Source of the DNA: Pontimonas sp.
Lineage (GTDB): Bacteria > Actinomycetota > Actinomycetes > Actinomycetales > Microbacteriaceae
Length of the DNA: 64,000 nt
Assembly: GCA_018402295.1 (NCBI GenBank)
Contig: JAGYJI010000006.1
Location: forward strand, 186,001-250,000
Reading direction: 5' to 3'
Shown: positions 60,154 through 64,000 of the stretch, piece by piece
How the letters are laid out: the number at the start of each line of letters is the position of its first letter
How positions within the stretch are numbered: position 1 is the stretch's first letter
Program-made: the position numbers and the translations under genes
The notes under the pieces: model-generated
Told to the model about the DNA's origin: nothing
Seen by the model: only the letters and a program-made list of their open reading frames with translations
Database searches by the model: none

Positions 60154-60743
60154 TCCGGAACCCGGAACACTCGAATAGCTCGTTGGGCGATGGGCCCAAT
60201 AGCGAGCGCAAAGATGACGGTCCCCACACCGAAACTGCCCCCGAGGCTCCAGCCGATCGAGGAGCACGGTGACTTCCACGACGGTTCGGACCGCCCACAT
60301 GGGGTAGCCAAAGCGAGCATTGAACCCCACCATCAGGCCGTCCCGGGGCCAGGTCCAAATCGGGCGCCAATGTAGAGGCCACTCGCTATTCCCATCATGA
60401 GGAGCCCGGCCGCGTAGAGAAACACTCGCTGCATCACGGTCTCCGGGGTCTCAATGACGGCAAGCCCAACCTCCATGAAGGGTCCCACAAGCAGAGCGTT
60501 CAATACCGTTCCGATGCCGGGGCGTTGGCGCAGCGGAATCCAGATCAGCAACACCGCGAGACCGCTGACGACGATGACCCAGCCGATTCCAAAGCCCCAG
60601 GTGACGTGAAACCCTTCCGCAAACACTGTCCAGGGGTCCACCCCGAAGCCGGCGCGCAGCATCATGGCGGCAGCAAAACCGAAAAAGAAGAGCCCGGAGA
60701 GGAGTTGGCTCCACCGTCTGACGTAATGGAGTCCTCGATGCAC
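60126..60743 (-). CDS. YczE-like membrane protein, two frameshifts
   Basis: About 205 residues when repaired, five hydrophobic helices. RAGFGVDPWTVFAEGFH near residue 30 and YIGARFGPGPRDGLMVGF match the YczE/YitT-like family. A missing G in GGGG (60345-60348) and an extra base near 60258 split it over three frames. The 3' end overlaps the preceding gene by 28 nt. Function unknown. Confidence 0.65.
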
Positions 60744-60780
60744 GCGCTCACTCTACGCCCGCGGCGGGAGAAACTTTTCC

Positions 60781-60947
60781 CCCACACAACCGGTGTGGGT
60801 GGTACTCTGAGGCACGGAACAAGAGAACGCCATCGGTGGCGAACCTCGTGGGCCATCGCCTCACAGTTGTGAGAGCGGCCGCATGTGTAGACGAAACAGC
60901 CCCGGTCTGGCTACTGGTGATCTGGGCCTGGTGTCATGTGTGACACC
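60781..60947 (+). promoter_or_regulatory. Leader of the DEAD-box helicase gene with two hairpins
   Basis: CCCACAC/GTGTGGG (60781-60799) and GGTGTCA-TGTG-TGACACC (60930-60947) are perfect stems. A possible -10 TACTCT at 60803-60808 would give a leader of about 170 nt. Long leaders are typical of cold-regulated helicase genes; regulation here is inference. Confidence 0.4.
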
Positions 60948-60987
60948 TCTTCTCCCCATCTGATCACAAAGAAAGCTGACCTCATCC

Positions 60988-62542
60988 ATGCCATCTTCCA
61001 AGAAGGCTCCTTCATGGCGCCCACCCACCAAACGCACGTCCTTCCAGGATCAAAAGAAGCGCAGGCCCCAGGCCCACGCTGACGGTGAATCTCCTCGAGG
61101 CGAGCGTCGCCGCGACGACTCTGCGGATCGCAGGCCCGCAGAGAAAAGAGAAGGCGCGCCTTATCGCTCCTCCGAGAGCCGTCCCTACGCAAAGTCTGAT
61201 CGCAAGCCTGCCTCCGGTGAGCGTCGTCCCTATGGTCGGCGATGACCGCAGGCCTTCGCGTGACGGAGCTGCACGCAGGCCCGCGCGCACTGAGCGCTCC
61301 TCTGATGCTCCCCGTAAACAGTTCCCCGTGGTCAACCACAAGCCTCTTGAGGCCGTGGCGGTTGCCCCCGATGCTGGCGAGGGCTTGGAGTTCCAGGACT
61401 TGGGGCTCGGCGATCGCATCGCCGAGGCGATTCGCGAGCAGGGAGCCATCACCCCCTTCGCTTTGCAGGCGGTCACCATTCCTGTGGCACTGACGGGTCG
61501 ACACGTCTTGGGACGTGGTCGGACTGGTTCTGGAAAGACCATCGCGTTTAGTGCACCGCTGGTGGAGCGCCTCCTGAGGCTCTCCAAGAACGGTGTGAAG
61601 CGTGCTGTTGGTCGGGCACCAAGAGCTTTGATTCTTGCCCCCACGCGCGAGCTGGCGTTGCAGATTGATCGCACCGTTCAGCCCATCGCCAGGAGCGTCG
61701 GACTGTTCACCACCCAGATTTATGGTGGTGTTCCGCTCGGACGACAGATTGGCGCACTCGAGCGCGGTGTCGACATTGTGATCGGAACCCCCGGTCGCAT
61801 TGAAGACCTCATGGCCAGGGGCAAGCTCGATGTGTCCCAGGTCGTCATCTCTGTTGTCGACGAGGCAGACCACATGTCGGAGCTGGGGTTCATTGAGCCT
61901 TTGGGCCGAATCCTTCGCGCCACGTCGCCGAGCGGCCAGCGTTTGCTGTTCTCGGCAACTCTCGATGCCGGTGTTGCGGGAATCGTGGCAGAGTTCCTGC
62001 CCAACCCCGCAGTGTTTGAGGTTGCTGGTGAAAACCAGGAGTCCTCCAGCATTGACCACCGAGTGTGGGTTGTTGACCAGCGCCAGAAGCGTGACGTTGT
62101 GTTGGAGCTCGCTCAAGGACCGGGCAAGGTGCTGATGTTCACCAGGACTCGCGCCTTTGCTGAGGAGTTGGCAGATCACCTGGATGATCACGGTGTTCCC
62201 GCTGTCAGCCTTCACGGTGACCTGAACCAGGCGCGGCGAACCCGCAACCTGGAGAAGCTCACCTCAGGCCGCGTGAATGTTCTGGTTGCGACAGATGTCG
62301 CGGCCCGAGGAATCCACGTGGATGACATCGACACCGTCGTTCAGGTGGATCAGCCGGATGATTTCAAGTCCTACGTGCACCGCTCCGGTCGCACCGGTCG
62401 CGCGGGCAAGGAGGGTCGCGTCATCACGTTGACCACCCGTTCTCGTTCACGACGACTGGTGGACCTGCTGAAGCAGGCAGGTATTTCGTGTGAGCTGGAG
62501 GAGAAGAGCGCTAAGCCCTCTCGTCCGCTCGAGCGCGTCTAG
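60988..62542 (+). CDS. DEAD-box RNA helicase, frameshifted in the N-terminal tail
   Basis: About 517 residues when repaired. A long basic Arg/Lys/Pro-rich N-terminal extension breaks at 61245; one extra G near 61238 rejoins it to the core (Q motif FQDLGLGDRIAEAIREQG, Walker A GRTGSGKT, PTRELALQ, Walker B variant VVDEADHM, SAT, HRSGRTGRAGKEG). DEAD is replaced by DEAD within VVDEADHM as usual. Shares CTAG with the convergent EamA gene. Confidence 0.9.
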
Positions 62543-63407
62543 AAGGCGAGGAGTGCGCTGGCCACCAAGGCCAGCGCAAGCCCTGCCCACTGGATGGTCG
62601 CAATCCGCTCTTTGAGCACCACGCTGGCGAGAAGGATTGTTCCTGCCGGATAGAGGGCGATGAGCACGGAGACCACCGAAAGGTCGCCTGAGCGCAATCC
62701 ATAGATGACGGCGATGTTGGCGAGGACATCAAGGATTCCGCCGATCACAATCATGCTGCCCACGGTCTTGACCTGGGAGAGACCGGGAAGCCGCGGGGTC
62801 TTGGAGAGAACAACCCTGGTCAACACCAGTGCTCCGGTCGCGATGATGAGTGCGCTGGAGGACACCATGCGGTTGGCGAGAAGTGGAATCAGGCCGGAGT
62901 CCGCGGGGAGAGGTCAATAAGAATGACGGTGAATCCGATGAAAGTTCCCGAGCCCGCCGCCATCAGAAGCCCAATGGGTCGAGGTCGAACGGCACCCTTT
63001 TCGGGAACAAATCCCACCAGGACGACGGCGACAAGCGCCAACACAATCGCGATGTAGAAGGAGGCTCCGCCGCCTTCTCCCATCGACAGTCCCACGCTGA
63101 CCGGAACAATGGCGGAGATGAAAGCGGTGGCGGGCGAAAGGATACTCATCGGTCCAATCGCCAAACTGCCATAGAGCAGACCAATGCCGATCGCTCCGGC
63201 GAGACCAGATGCTGCCCCATAGAACCAGGCGTCATAGCTGGAGACAGCCGACACAAAAGGCGACGTCAGGGCAAGACCCACAAGCCCGACAAGCGCTACA
63301 CCCAGTGTGGTGAGGATGGTGGAGGAGCGTCTCGCGGCAAGTCCGCCGTAGAAGTCTGCTCCCCCATACGCGATAGCTCCGATGAGTCCGAGCGCGACAG
63401 TTAGCAC
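62539..63407 (-). CDS. EamA/DMT-family transporter, frameshifted
   Basis: About 289 residues with ten helices in two EamA repeats. The first repeat ends prematurely at SPRTPA; one missing G in GGGG (62905-62908) restores DLSPADSGLIPLLANR and the second repeat. Substrate unknown. GTG start with a weak GAAAG. Confidence 0.8.
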
Positions 63408-63513
63408 GAAGAAGCTTTCATCGACGTAACAGTATTACTTCTGAAGGTGGTGTTGTGACCATTCCGGAATAGCCTGGGTGCATTCCCTGTTGGGCTCACT
63501 AGGAGGAACACTC

Positions 63514-64000
63514 GTGTCACTCGTTTATGGAAACATCACCGAAGCTTTCGGTAACACTCCGCTGGTTCGTCTGAACAAGGTGACCGAGGGTTTGGGCGCG
63601 ACCGTCCTTGCCAAGCTTGAGTTCTATAACCCTTCCTCGTCAGTGAAGGACCGTCTCGCCATCGCCGTGGTGGATGCTGCCGAAGCGTCAGGGGAGTTGC
63701 AACCCGGTGGGACCATCGTGGAGGCAACCAGTGGAAACACAGGAATTGCCCTGGCTATGGTGGCCGCTGCCCGCGGATACAAGGCAATTCTGGCGATGCC
63801 GGACACGATGAGCAGTGAGCGTCGCATGTTGCTGCGGGCTTATGGGGCGACCTTGGTTCTCACCCCGGATCTGAGGGAATGACCGGAGCCATCAACAGAT
63901 CTTTGGAGATTGCAGCCGAGATTCCTGGTGCTGTTCTGGCTCGACAGTTTGAGAACCCGGCAAACCCGGAAATCCACCGCAAGACCACGGCGGAAGAGAT
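63514..64000 (+). CDS. cysK: Cysteine synthase, frameshifted and cut by the window end
   Basis: PLP enzyme making cysteine from O-acetylserine and sulfide. GTG 63514 with AGGAGGA upstream starts [22 protein letters not shown] lysine in [11 protein letters not shown] near residue 40 and [13 protein letters not shown] near residue 70. The frame stops at 63882; a missing G in GG (63867-63868) restores [18 protein letters not shown], which continues to the window end. Confidence 0.92.

Noticed and set aside
60911-62215. 434-codon - strand frame opposite the DEAD-box helicase
   Set aside because: Antisense to clear helicase motifs; no plausible start or protein features.

Overview
The window reads as the chromosome of an actinobacterium of the family Microbacteriaceae. 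Pointers are the gene orders cca / rpsF-ssb-rpsR-rplI-dnaB and dnaK-grpE-dnaJ-hspR, HspR-type operators, a two-subunit lycopene cyclase plus lycopene elongase of the C50 carotenoid type, cysteine-free forms of bS18, bL28, bL33 and uS14, DUF3073 and DUF6421 genes, and high-fifties GC judged by eye. Genes are packed tightly: many start/stop overlaps and several convergent pairs that share a 4-nt YTAG stop block. This fits a compact, probably aquatic genome, but I cannot name the genus from sequence alone.

Layout. 1-5.9 kb: replication/translation block (CCA-adding enzyme, bS6, SSB, bS18, bL9, replicative helicase DnaB) with a 428-bp AT-rich gap before dnaB that holds two perfect DnaA boxes. 5.9-9.2 kb: purB, a small operon with an alpha/beta hydrolase, and a holin-like membrane protein. 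9.3-12.7 kb: a three-gene 2-oxoacid dehydrogenase complex (E1alpha, E1beta, E2). 12.7-17.1 kb: zinc block, znuABC-zur behind a promoter carrying a Zur box, followed by zinc-independent ribosomal proteins and HU. 17.1-22.7 kb: CopD-CtaG fusion, PIF1-like helicase, tRNA-Gly(CCC), dcd, idi. 22.8-26.8 kb: C50 carotenoid operon crtB-crtI-crtYe-crtYf-crtEb. 28-34.4 kb: heat-shock operon dnaK-grpE-dnaJ-hspR-clpB with HspR sites. 34.4-46 kb: nitroreductase, threonine aldolase, DUF6421, AEC transporter, exonuclease III, pyrE, septum-formation-like protein, orphan DNA methyltransferase, TrmH-type methylase, a two-component system, purA, chorismate mutase. 46-58.6 kb: purine biosynthesis (purD-purC-SGNH-purS-purQ-DUF3817-purL, purF, purM) with a YqaJ-type nuclease and a large surface protein. 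58.6-64 kb: paired crcB fluoride exporters, a secreted protein, a YczE-like membrane protein, a DEAD-box helicase, an EamA transporter and the start of cysK.

Two window-wide themes stand out. First, about 20 genes have a TAnnnT-like -10 hexamer whose last base lies exactly 6 (sometimes 7) nt before the start codon and usually no Shine-Dalgarno, as expected for leaderless mRNAs; several are paired back-to-back in 35-82 bp divergent spacers. Second, about 20 genes after position 11 kb, including essential purine genes, are broken by single-base indels, mostly in short homopolymers. These are best read as sequencing/assembly errors, so I list them as genes with the presumed repair. Zinc economy (Zur-controlled uptake, cysteine-free ribosomal proteins, a DnaJ with no zinc finger) is a third theme.
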